Shown here: one piece after another, positions 1 to 10,256 of the stretch
Layout: each line of letters begins with the position of its first letter
Numbering within the stretch: the first letter of the stretch is position 1
From: Wurfbainia villosa
Lineage: Eukaryota > Streptophyta > Magnoliopsida > Zingiberales > Zingiberaceae
DNA length: 64,000 nucleotides
Reading direction: 5' to 3'
Assembly: GCA_025175895.1 (NCBI GenBank)
Contig: CM046005.1
Location: 68,906,325-68,970,324 of the forward strand
Translations under genes and position numbers: made by a program
The notes under the pieces: generated by a model
Seen by the model: the letters and a program-made list of their open reading frames with translations, nothing else
Database searches by the model: none
What the model was told of the DNA's origin: nothing

Positions 1-591
1 AAAAAGCCCCTCTGCCGCTTAGAGTTATGTCAGAAGCTCCGCCAACGAATACAACCTCTTGTTCATGTTGTAATTCAGGTGAAACTACTCAAAACTCCTA
101 GGTAGAGACTGGAGAATGATATTGACCTGAGTTTCCCCATCGATCTCAGCTCCAAGGACTTCCAGCTCATTCAAATGAGCCATCATCTTGAGAACATGAT
201 CCCTCACGGGTGTTCCCTCGATCATGGTGGTCGTCATCAAGTTCCTCATGGCTTCCTGCCTAACAGCCCGATTTTGGTGTCCGAAAAGCTCTTTGAGATT
301 GAGCATCATGTCATAAGCAGTGGGCATGGCTTGATGCTGATGTTGCAATACATTTGACATAGAAGCCAAAATGTAACACTGCGTCATCTCATCAGCCTTT
401 ATCCACTTCTTATAACTCTCCTTCTCTTTTTCCCCAGAATTATCCATAGGCTTTGGAGGACAGTCTTCAAAGAGTACATACTTGTACTCCTCAACAGTCA
501 AGACAATATCAAGATTCCTCTTCCAATCAACATAATTGGGTCCAGTAAGTTTATTTTCTTTCAGTATCACAGCAAGCGGGTTGAAAGTCAT
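1..591 (-). pseudogene. Copia element A: gag, N-terminal part, cut by window edge
   Basis: Capsid-type Gag of a Ty1/copia retrotransposon, read leftwards from an ATG at 591. It opens MTFNPLAVILKENKLTGPNY, followed by VDWKRNLDIVL, the start of the copia gag (DUF4219/UBN2-type) domain. Later segments such as AYDMMLNLKELFG and VNIILQSLPRSFE are also typical. An in-frame TAG at 85-87 follows SFE; the next residues (FHLNYNMNK) continue the same Gag, so this is a nonsense change, probably CAG to TAG. More stops occur before position 1. The zinc knuckle and pol would lie left of the window. The copy is recognisable but not translatable as it stands. Confidence 0.85.
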
Positions 592-1630
592 TTTTGAAAA
601 ACCTAAGAATCACATAGATCAAAACATTAGATTTCAAAAAATTATTGATTCCTCAAACAATAAAATTTTAAAATCAACCAACATCTCAAAACACCGAGAA
701 TATCGTATGCCACGATTGTGTGGATGTATACGAATTCTATATTTGTAAGAGGAGGTTTTACCCATTAATTTTACTATCTTGTCAACCTAACTTTTTGAAA
801 AATAAAATTAATAGTTGGTTCCTCTTCGGCCCTACAAATAAAAGCAGTGACTCCGATGGGGAGGATACTCCTATTTGCATCTAAGTGTTCACCATTACTT
901 GGTACCAAGGCAATTATCTCGGGCTATGTGTCTTCCGATGGGGAAGTACACACGCTCCTTAATAATTTCCTATAACCATATTCGACCCTGTGATCCGCGA
1001 AACAAACTCATCCGATGGGGAGAAAGGCACTCAGAGTCGACGCGCAAGTTTGTTTACATCACATATCAAATCGTAATGGAGGCCGTGGGAATTTATAAAA
1101 ATATCCCTCTCCCACTTAGTAATTTAAAATTGAGGAATTTTCCTAGCACACGACATGCATATCAAACAAAAAGCAATAAATATGAAAAAAAAATATTTTC
1201 CAACTATTATGGCTTTTGTTCTCCCATATGCCTCCTGTCGTATCGCCATCTCGTCCGCTCCTCCCTACGCCATGTACAAGCCATCCGGAGATCTGAGCCG
1301 AGAATAACTATTTTAATTTACATCCATCGATCCTATTCTCCACGAAGGAGTGTACATGAAATCTAGATCAAAAGTAAACTAAAATAAAGGAGTGGCTAAA
1401 CAATACCGTACTTAATTACAAAAATTAAATACTAGCCTCGTCAACCCCGAGGATTCAAATAATATTACACACATGCAATCACATACACACACATGTGGCC
1501 ATAATAGTTGGATCTTATGCATGCAACCAAAAATTTAGCCTACGCACATCCTACTATCATCCGACACATGCAATATATGAAAAGTGCAAAAAATTAACCG
1601 AATCATAAACACACAAAACTGGAAACCGTG
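592..1630 (-). other. Copia element A: long untranslated leader
   Basis: About 1 kb between the gag start and the primer-binding site. No coding sequence is credible here. It holds three copies of TCCGATGGGGA at 852, 934 and 1011 (CCCCATCGGA on the element's own strand), about 80 bp apart. Long leaders are common in this kind of copia element and usually carry dimerisation and packaging signals; that role is inferred here. Confidence 0.6.
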
Positions 1631-1642
1631 GCTCTGATACCA
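1631..1642 (-). other. Primer-binding site of element A (tRNA-iMet)
   Basis: The minus strand reads TGGTATCAGAGC, a perfect 12-base match to the complement of the initiator tRNA-Met 3' end. It lies two bases inside the LTR edge at 1645, which fixes the element's orientation. Confidence 0.92.
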
Positions 1643-1644
1643 CT

Positions 1645-3415
1645 TGAAGGTGGAAACTTTGCTTCCCACTTCAACTCGGTCGCTTGTTCATGGTGATCCC
1701 GTCTACGTCCCCGAATAAAAAAAATTAATCCTTGACAAAGAGGGATTACCCAAGCAATCATTCCATCTCGTGCTATTCGATTAGAGTGGTCACTTGAACA
1801 AACTTGTTGTTCAAGCAACCTACCTCTATTCTTTGATTAGCCGCGGAATATACGATGTACGGATCGCCAGTTTTTGTATGTCTTTGGGGTCCAAGTAAAT
1901 TAGCCACATACAATTATAAACAATTATATACATAATACAAAAGAACACTAATCAAAGTAAACAAGCTTATACCTCTTGATCTTCTATTGTATGTCCTTCC
2001 TCCTTTTGGACGTCGTGTGGACGACAATCTTCCAAAAGTCGAAGCCTCCTAGATCACATTCTTCCCTTCCTTGCTCACTCCGAACAAAGGGAAGAATAAA
2101 ACGAAACTCTTTCTCCTATCTAGAACCAACCACCAAGCTCCAAGCTTGATGTTGCCGCCAGCCAAGGAGTGGATGAAGGGCGCTGGCCAACCTTGAATGA
2201 AGGGCTACCACCGGCCAAAGGAGAGGAAGAGAAGGGTGCTCCGGCCAAGAGAGGAAGAAGAGAGACTAACCCTTACCTTCTTGCCGCCGGCCCTTGCAAT
2301 TGGAGAATAGGCGTCGCCCAACCAACTAGGGTTCTAAACCCTAATGTCTTGCCGCCCAAAACCCTAATCTCCCAATATCTCCTCAACGCCCAAGCCTTGG
2401 CCATCCTTTTATAGAGTTAGGCTTAAGCCTCCTTTTAATCTCCACCGTCGAATCTAGAGATTTAATCTCCACCGTCAGATCTAAAGTTCTATTTTCCACC
2501 ATCGGATCTAGGCTTCATGAGGGTTTTAATAGGCTACAATAGGGACCATGAGGAGGAGTTGGATCTTGGCCACCCAATGGATCAAGCCCACATAAAGTCC
2601 GATCCATTAATGATAATTCATTCCACTAGAAAATTATCATTGATCTACCTCACCAACCCCATAAATAAATATGGGCTCCATATATTATTTGTACAAATGT
2701 CTCCCCGTATTTAAGATCTCGAATGTCTGTCAATTAATTAATTTACTGATAATTAATTAATCAACATCTAACTCCATGAGTAGTACCACTCAACCTTATC
2801 ATCATGCCAGATCAAGTCCACCTCTAGGGTTTACATGATGAACCTTATGAGCTCCTCAAGGGGACATCATCATCCTAATATATAGGACACGGTTTCCTCC
2901 TATAATCAACGGTACATCATATAAATAACATCATTTCCCAACTTACCGAGCCTATCGATTTACTCTATAAATATCGCCCATTGGTAAATAAAGGAAATAA
3001 ATACTAAGTATATGTGCCCGTTATTATATCGGGATTAAGAGCATGTACACCATAATATTTGAGGTCTGATTCAATTATGTAGTCAGCAATGAATCGAATC
3101 ACCTCTAAGTCGGTCCTGCTCAATACACACAAAGTGTACTAGTGTAATTCTATGGTCAAGACAAACCAATATCAAATCACATTACAACCATACTATTGGT
3201 TTGTCCAAAACCATCTCGGTTGTGAGCCTTTACTTACACTTTACAAGGAACTGATAACATGATCTCCCGTGTGACACTACACACCATGTTATCTACAATG
3301 TAATGTATTAGAAAATATGCATAACCATAAATATGCAAACAATGATCATGTGATTTTTATTTCAAAAATAAATATGTTCATACAAAAGATAAACTTTTTA
3401 GTATACATCCCAACA
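1645..3415 (-). repeat. 5' LTR of copia element A (1,771 bp)
   Basis: On the minus strand the LTR begins TGTTGGGATGTATAC at 3415, a start common in plant copia LTRs, and ends two bases before the primer-binding site. The right edge abuts Sirevirus-like LTR J, so A inserted into J. The partner LTR lies off the window, so no target duplication can be checked. The ORFs inside (for example 2169-2414) are not supported as genes. Confidence 0.82.
2407..2413 (-). promoter_or_regulatory. Probable TATA box of LTR A
   Basis: The minus strand reads CTATAAAAGG here, about 1.0 kb into the LTR. It is the best TATA element in this LTR and would mark the U3/R border. Confidence 0.5.
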
Positions 3416-4374
3416 GAGAGAACCGTGATGATCGGGCGACACCGGAAGGACTTCGGAGGAAGCCGAGGAACTCAGGTAAAGACTGGAAGTATAACTTCAA
3501 AGGTAAAAGTTGAGGTAAGCTCATGTGAGTGAGTGAAAATAAGGTCGTGTCCTCTGTACGGCGACGTCCTTAAGCAATGATCTGACTCAAGACTTCCCAT
3601 GGATAGTCTAAGTCAAGATCATATGGTAAATGGCCATCAAGTTCACTTATATTAATTGCATTTTTGAGCTAACTCTTCATTGCAGCTAGAAAACCTGCCA
3701 TCAGTCGACTGAGAGCTTGCATCAGTCGACTGATTCATCTAGCAGTCGACTGGTAAGGGTAGCAGTCGATTGTTGGTCAAGGATCAGTCTCGAGGAGAGT
3801 TAAAGCTTATCTCCATTTCTCAAGGGCTAGGAGGCTTACTATCATTGGTTGAAGATCTGAACGTATAGGGTTTCCAAGCCTATAAAAGTAGGGGTTCTCC
3901 ACCCCATTTCTATCATCAAAAGCTCTCCAAAAAGCCTCCGCAATGCCTCGACTCTTTGACATCTTTACGGCGAAGCTCTACTACTCCGACGATCAAGCTT
4001 TAGTTTCATTATTTTCCTTATCAGTATAAGTTTTATTCAAGTCTTCTATTGTACTTATTTTAGTTTCTTGGAGCTTTATATCATAATAAGGAGAGGGGAG
4101 TGTCCCTCTACCTTAATCTTTCGAGTTTTTTGTATTCCGTTGTCTCCTACCTCCAATGAGGAGGAGATTGTTTTAGTGTATTGTCCTCCGTACGTGGTCT
4201 CGGACCATTAGGGCCTTGGACTAGCAGTCGAAGGTAGTGAACCAAGTAAAAACAAACCTTGTCTTTTATATTTCTACTGCATCCTCACTCTTTTAATTAT
4301 TTCATATCCAAAGAACGAACGAAATTTATTTTGCGCTATTCACCCCCCCCTCTAACGCTCAAATCGATCCAACA
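3416..4374 (+). repeat. 5' LTR of Sirevirus-like element J, left end lost to A
   Basis: Same LTR family as D and I: it shares the GATCGGGCGACACC segment, the CTCCTACCTCCAATGAGGAGGAG segment just upstream of the end, and the terminal CACCCCCCCCTCTAACGC. It ends ATCGATCCAACA beside the primer-binding site. CAGTCGACTG-type palindromes cluster at 3704-3775. Only about the first 155 bp, by comparison with D, are missing, replaced by element A. Confidence 0.8.
3881..3888 (+). promoter_or_regulatory. TATA box of LTR J
   Basis: TATAAAAG about 490 bp before the LTR end, matching the TATAAAAAG position in both D LTRs. It is the likely core promoter of this LTR family. Confidence 0.6.
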
Positions 4375-4376
4375 AT

Positions 4377-4388
4377 TAGTATCAGAGC
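4377..4388 (+). other. Primer-binding site of element J
   Basis: TAGTATCAGAGC, one mismatch from the initiator tRNA-Met complement, two bases after the LTR end at 4374. It links LTR J to the gag that follows. Confidence 0.85.
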
Positions 4389-4585
4389 CGGGGGTGCTAC
4401 GATTTGGTGAAACCACCAATCTACCAATTTTTACAGATTTATTTTTATTTTTTATTTTTGGTTTTTACAAGTTTTTTTGTTTAAGTTAAATTTGTTCTCC
4501 CGCACTACTAATCCAAGACGAAAGTATTGGTACTTTTTTGTTGTTTGTATTTTTGTGAGGTATTAGTTTTCTCTCTTTTGTCTAA

Positions 4586-6035
4586 ATGGCCCATCTCGAA
4601 GGGTTTAGCACTGTCCGACCTCCATTTTACAAAGGAGATGACTTCCGTTATTGGAAGGGTCGGATGGAGTGCTTCCTAAAGACCCAAATCGAGATGTGGA
4701 TCATAATCCAAACCAGATTCATGCTTCTTATATACTAATGAAGTGGGTGAATCGTTGGATTATGATCAATGAACTAATGCCATGAAAAGACAAGTGGAAG
4801 CCGACGCCAAGACAACTCAAATCCTTCAATGCAGCTTATCCAAAGAGGAGCTAAACCATGTCGGCCCCTTCATTAGCGCTAAAGATTTATGGACTAAACT
4901 CGTTGAGTTACACGAAGGAACCGACAACGCTAAGGTATGTAAGCGTGATTTGCTTTTCAATAAATTGTATAACTTAAAAATGTAGGAACATGAGACGGCG
5001 ACACAACTACAAACCAGTATTCAAGACATTGTCAATAGCTTGCACACCATCGGACAAAAGGTCGAGAATCGAAATCTTATAAGGTACACTTTAAACTCTT
5101 TTTCTAGGACCACCTTGTGGGCATCCATGGTCGATGCCTACAAGGTTTCTAAGGATCTTTCTAAACTTAGATTAGATGAATTATTTTCTAAGTTTGAACT
5201 TCATGAGCAAACTAACATGGTCCGGGATGAAAAAGATATTGCCTTAATTGCAGGTTCCAAGAAGAAGGCCGCGAACAAATCATCCCCCAAGGAAGAGGAC
5301 GAGTACGAGTATGAGTCGGAGGTAGATCCCGAAATGGAAACCGAACTAGTAAATCTAGTTCGGAAGATGATCAAAAGCCGAAAATGACCCGTCAATCAAG
5401 GTAAAACTAAGTCTAAGTCTAATTCAAATTTGAGATGTTTTGAATGCAACAAGTTTAGGCACATCAAGTCGGAGTGTCCGAAACTAAGAGGCAAAGCACC
5501 CAAGAAAGCGCTCAATGCTACATGGGAAGAATCATCGGAGGAGGAAAATGACGATCTCGTCTTCATGGTCAAGCCGACCGAGCCCGAACAAGACTCTGAA
5601 CCCGAGGAAGAGTCCAAGTCTGAATCCGATGACGAGTCGCTATTCAAGACAAGCCACAGATACGCATCCGGTTCAAAAGAGTCACTTAAGGTAAGTCAAT
5701 CTTTAATTAGCACTTTATACAATGCAATTAAATTCTTAACTAGAAAGTTAGCTAAGTCCGAGTCCAAGGTCGAGACCTTAGTTGAGGAGGTTAAACTCCT
5801 TAAACACAAGGTCTCCCTAACCTCTTCGACTAGTCAAGTTCAAGAGGAGGACACAACTCGAGTTGAAAAGCTTGAAGTTGAGAACTCATTTTTGAAAAGT
5901 TAAGTCGAAGAACTGAGGCATACGTTGGAAAGGTTCACTTTGGGATCCAAGGGACTTGACCTTTTACTTGGATCGCAAAGGGTCGTGTATAACAAGGTCA
6001 GGCTTGGGTTTAGCTCAAATACGACTAACAAGTCG
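4586..6035 (+). pseudogene. Element J: decayed Sirevirus-like gag
   Basis: The ATG at 4586 begins MAHLEGFSTVRPPFYKGDDF and then RYWKGRMECFLKTQIEMW, the start of the copia gag domain. One frameshift lies between about 4690 and 4782. From 4782 on a single frame continues to about 6035, broken by TAG at 4983, TGA at 5385 and TAA at 5901. A CCHC zinc knuckle (CFECNKFRHIKSEC) begins near 5436 and is followed by an acidic Glu/Ser-rich stretch and a predicted coiled coil (EVKLLKHKVSL, VEKLEVENSFL). The segment GSKGLDLLLGSQRVVYNKV matches the tail of Gag in element C. The reading breaks off at about 6035 where unrelated gypsy sequence starts, so pol is absent. Confidence 0.85.
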
Positions 6036-6600
6036 TATATCCAACATGATGCAGAGTTGGTGCGTGTCATCGGATGATGGTTATTAGAGGTACAGGGTCG
6101 ACAGAAGAGTTACGCAGACCGAAGGTGAAGGCCTTTGGAGTTCTCATTTGGGGAATAGGTATTTCTGCGTGTTTCACCTACTAGAGGGGTGAACTGAATT
6201 GGGCTAAAAAGGAAAGTTATCTCCACACCACATAGGTCCAGTTGAGATATTGACGTGGATTGGAGGTGTAACTTATCGGTTGGCTTTACCTCCGACACTT
6301 ACGGGTGTTCACAACGTATTTCATGTTTCTATGCTAAGGGAATACATGTCACATTCTGATCATGTTCTGAAGGAGGTACCAATTCCACCTCAGTCTAATG
6401 TGACCTATGAGAAGATTCTAGTGCGGATTCTTGGTCGCAAGGAGTGACAATAGTGGGACAAAACCATCTGACTCATAAAAGTTGGATGACAGCATCATAC
6501 CGATGAGGAGGCTACGTGGGAGCTGGAAGATACTATCTGAGCTCGATAGCCTCATCTGTTCACTTGAGGAATGTATGTGGTCCTTGCGGAAACTTGCTTA
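6036..6600 (+). pseudogene. Element K: C-terminal integrase and chromodomain remnant of a Tekay-type gypsy element
   Basis: This aligns with the last 185 or so codons of pol in element L, starting at IQHDAELVRV. Legible pieces include GGVTYRLALPPTLTGVHNVF, HVSMLREYMSHSDHVLKEVP and RKE, followed by the chromodomain-like DEEATWELEDTI. Stops and frame changes occur throughout. A TGG to TGA change in VGW and a CGA to TGA change after RKE are visible against L. The rest of pol is gone: the left edge is an abrupt junction with J gag and not an element end. Confidence 0.85.
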
Positions 6601-6660
6601 AAGTAATTTTTGCATGTTAGTACGAAATTTAGGGACCAAATTTTTATTAGTGGGGGAGAA
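6601..6660 (+). other. Element K: 3' untranslated region and polypurine tract
   Basis: A short AT-rich stretch ends in GTGGGGGAGAA (6650-6660), the polypurine tract that primes plus-strand synthesis, directly before the LTR. The same tract in L lies at 50255-50267 on the minus strand. Confidence 0.8.
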
Positions 6661-9600
6661 TGTAAAATAACAGAAAAAAACTTTTTTTAATTAAGAAATT
6701 GTCTTATAGAATTTTCAAGAAATTTTAGAAATTTTCTTGATTTTAAACGGGAGTTTTAAAGACATTTCATGGGGGTAAAGCCTATTTAGACTATCTGCTA
6801 GGAATTAATAGATTTAATTAAAAACCTATTATATTTCTTCTATTTTTCCCTCATTTCCCCGATCAGTCGTTTTCTTCTCCCCATTTCCCCGATTCCGCTC
6901 CTCTTCTTTTCTTTCGATCGCGTCTTCTTCTTCCCTCCCCCTCTCGGTTTCTCACGCGTCGTCCTCCTCCCCTCACCATCGTCCCGGGATGATCCACGAC
7001 TGCTCGTGACCATGAGCAGAGCACCTCACATCCTGCCATCCCTGTGCGCGAGCACATCAACATCGCCTTCCCTATCACCGTCGATCGCGGCTTTCCCCGT
7101 GCGAGATTCCGGCGTGTGTCTTCACAGGGAGCGAGTGACCTCACTGGGAGCTTGGAGATCGGCAGCGATTTCTTCTTGTTTCCGATCGTAAACTGCTCTT
7201 GCGACTCTGGCGTGCTAGGGAAGCAGGAGGAGTTTCGGCAAACAGAGTGATTGGGGGAGGAGTACTACCGGCGTAGCTTCAATTTGCTGGTATATATTTG
7301 GATCTCCCTCTTTCTTTTCTATTCAGTATGATTCTGTTGAACGATAGGCAGTAGTGTGATCTGTGGGGTGAATTTTCTGTCGATGGATATACCGATTAGA
7401 GGCTGCTGTTGGAGAGGTGCGGCTGTTAGTCACGGTGGAGATAGGGCAACGACGTTTTGTTTCGCGTTGGACTGTTCGGTGAACAACGTGATTGGAGAGG
7501 TGGGTTAAGATGGAGGTTTGTTAGGCTGTGGATGAGTTGTGTGATTCGCTTCGGGTTGGTCAAACCCCCAATTTGGTGTAGCGGTGGCTATGAAGGGCTC
7601 CCGTGTGATTGTGGGTGCTACTTTATGAGTTCAAGAGGGGCGGTTGTGGTATGGATCGAGGTGTTGATTGATCTTGAGGTGAGATGTGTATTGACCTATG
7701 TTTCAACTGTGTTGTTAGGCTGAACAGCGTGGAAGTTGTGGTGAGGTTGATGTAGTAGATGAGTACCGTATGGATACTCTGTTTGTGCCTGTGGTAGGGG
7801 CTATGAAAAGGGTTTGGTTTGAGGTTTGTTAGGTCCCTAAATTAGTGTGAAATGTCAGTTGTTGATTGAACTGTGTGATGCTCTGATCTCGGCTACAAAT
7901 GGGGCTATGGATAAATCTGTTATGTAGTTTTGTATGGAGTGGAAAGTTGTAGGTTAGCATATTCGTTAATTAGAAATGGTGGGTTAGTTATGGTGTTAAC
8001 TATACAAGCTGAGGGATTAATGTGAAGGTTTGATTTGGTTAATTGGATAACTAGATCAATCTAGTTGATCGGGATACGAAGTCGATGTAGGATTCGATTC
8101 GATTATTCGTCGTATACTTACACTAAATCATAATGTTTGATATATGCAGGACATGGATACGAGGCAGGCTCACGGACGCAAATACAATCAACACGAGCTA
8201 CATATCAGGTGGGTAATTTCCTACCTTGGTCAGGTAGATGTAATTGCATTCAGATTTAGTCATAAATATGAGCATGTTAGGTGTTCATATTATCTTGACC
8301 CTGCTCTTATTTATCTTATGCTTGATACTTATCGTTGGCTATATTTACTCAAAAGTTGATATCACATTTCCTTTATTATGATTTAGGGTTATAGATGTGA
8401 TGTAAATAGGCCTAAATGTTTAGCAGGGTGTAGATGTTAGAGTACGGGTGATGACCCAATTTATAAATTGGTAAAAGGGTCATCCGTGGGTAGGTAATGC
8501 CCTAAATGTAAGATTTATTACCAATACCCATATGTTGCATACTTATTACCAACCATATGTTGTGTAATGGTTAAGTGAAGGGTGATTAGTGTGTCGCTAC
8601 GGACCGGTGGTCCCAACTTGATATGATTAGTCGAGTACGAATCTCTACAGGATAGAGAGTGTGTCGATCAGTTGAGTATGACTCTCTACAGGATAGAGAG
8701 TCCGTCGATCAGTTGAGTACGACTCTCTATTGAATAGAGAGTTATGATCAGTTGAGTATGACTCTCTACAGGATAGAGAGTCCGTCGATCAGTTGAGTAC
8801 GACTCTCTATAGGATAGAGAGTGTATTGATCAGATGGTTACGACTCTTTGTTGAACAGAGAGTCTGTGGTAGATGGTTGTACGTGCAATAACACATTCAT
8901 GTCATTTGCATGCATTCTGACAACATAGTCTCCCTTGGGGTTGAGAGAGTCGTCAGTCATCTTGCCTCCCAGTTTACTCCCCGAGGAGTAACTGGTGTGA
9001 GGGCAGAGCATTTGTTGTGTCGCACTCTACCACTATAGATAGTGGTAGTTGGAGTTGCGTGCAGTTGTCTTGGGTGCGTGGTACTTGATCACTCATTGGT
9101 AGTGTCAGTCGGAGTAGCCAGCAGCAGGGACCCCCGTTGTGTAGCGAGCTCTTTACGCTCATATGCTACTTGATCATACTGCCCACTCGGGCACTCTAGA
9201 GAGGTGGTTGGTGTTGAGTTGGGACAGTTGTCATGTCGTGTCACCTTGGCCACACTGGGGTCGTGGTAGCGAGTAGGGGTGAGCAGACATGACCATGCAT
9301 GCTGCATTATCGTATCTTATGGCGCTTTGCATATTACCATATATATACATATATGCATGTATATATATATATATGGATGGTTGTAATTAATATATATATA
9401 GATGCAGTCTATATATATATGCTTATTGTGATGTTGCATTTGATTGTACTATGCTTGCTGCATTTGGGTGTACATCATATTCATGCATGCTTCTTGCATT
9501 TGTTATACGGTTGTGTCGGATACTTGTATATGTGTTGGACAGACCATTAGATACCTTGACCTGTAGCATGAGTATATTATGAGTTGGTATTACTCTTCCT

Positions 9601-10256
9601 GTTATATATATATTAGATATATGCTCGGGTTGGATCAGAGTAGCGTAGCAGACTTTCAGGTATATCTGCATTTTACATTGTTCATTTGGTTAGACGGTAT
9701 ATGCTTGTATTTATATACTATGCTGATATATCTATTGTACCTCTAGATTATGTTGTTGAATTACATGTGATATTTGATATATACATGTTTTTCTATTACC
9801 TACTAAGTTTTACTCACCACCACAGACCCTGAGTTTTTCTGTCGCCCAGGTAACAGGTAGAAGTCTTCGTGAAGGCTTGGAGCACCGTTGGTTGACATCT
9901 CATCTCATCTCTGAGACTCTGGTGGTTGTTTTGGGCTTTCCGCATGGGTGTAGTGTATTTGGAGTTTTCGTGATGTACTATGGTTGTTGTATCTTTTTTT
10001 TCTGGTTTTGTTACGGTGGTTCTTAGTTTTGGTGTTAGTCATACTGGTATGCATGTGTGTGGGATTGTATTGTTGTTGTGTTGTTTCTGCTGTGTATTTG
10101 TTGTAGTTAGTTTGTTATGTTGTTGTGGTTTGGTTACATTTTTATATGTGTTGTTATTGTGGGCCTACGGGCCTTGTATTAATACGAGATGTTGCCACAT
10201 ACAGGGGAGATGTTGTCTGTTTGCTTTTTGGCATGACATACTCTCGGGGCGTGACA
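6661..10256 (+). repeat. 3' LTR of Tekay-type gypsy element K (3,596 bp)
   Basis: Starts TGTAAAATAACAG right after the polypurine tract and ends CTCTCGGGGCGTGACA. Both ends match the LTRs of L, as do internal segments such as the one near 9840-9900. Multi-kilobase LTRs are usual for the Tekay/Del lineage. The sequence to the right resumes in the middle of copia B1, so K inserted there. The ORFs inside (7457-7723, 9980-10270 and others) are not conserved genes. The LTR carries a hairpin repeat array at 8630-8865 and AT-rich microsatellite patches near 9340-9420. Confidence 0.85.
8630..8865 (+). repeat. Tandem hairpin array in LTR K (about six units)
   Basis: Six near-copies, spaced about 40 bp, of an inverted repeat of the form ACTCTCTA-loop-TAGAGAGT separated by a GTCGATCAGTTGAGTA-type spacer. 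Each unit can fold into an 8-bp stem. The L LTRs carry only two such units (48186-48250 and 56608-56672), so copy number varies between elements. Confidence 0.85.

Noticed and set aside
3704..3775. CAGTCGACTG clusters as operators of a host regulator
   Set aside because: They occur in LTRs of several Sirevirus-like families and vary between LTR pairs; no evidence links them to a host gene.
6863..7250. Possible GC-richer host exon in 6863-7250
   Set aside because: The region is inside LTR K, overlapping ORFs exist on both strands without recognisable domains, and the LTR start and end are both well defined.
8630..8865. CRISPR-like regular repeats here and at 43118-43480
   Set aside because: Spacers are themselves repeats, there are no cas genes, and both lie inside plant LTRs.
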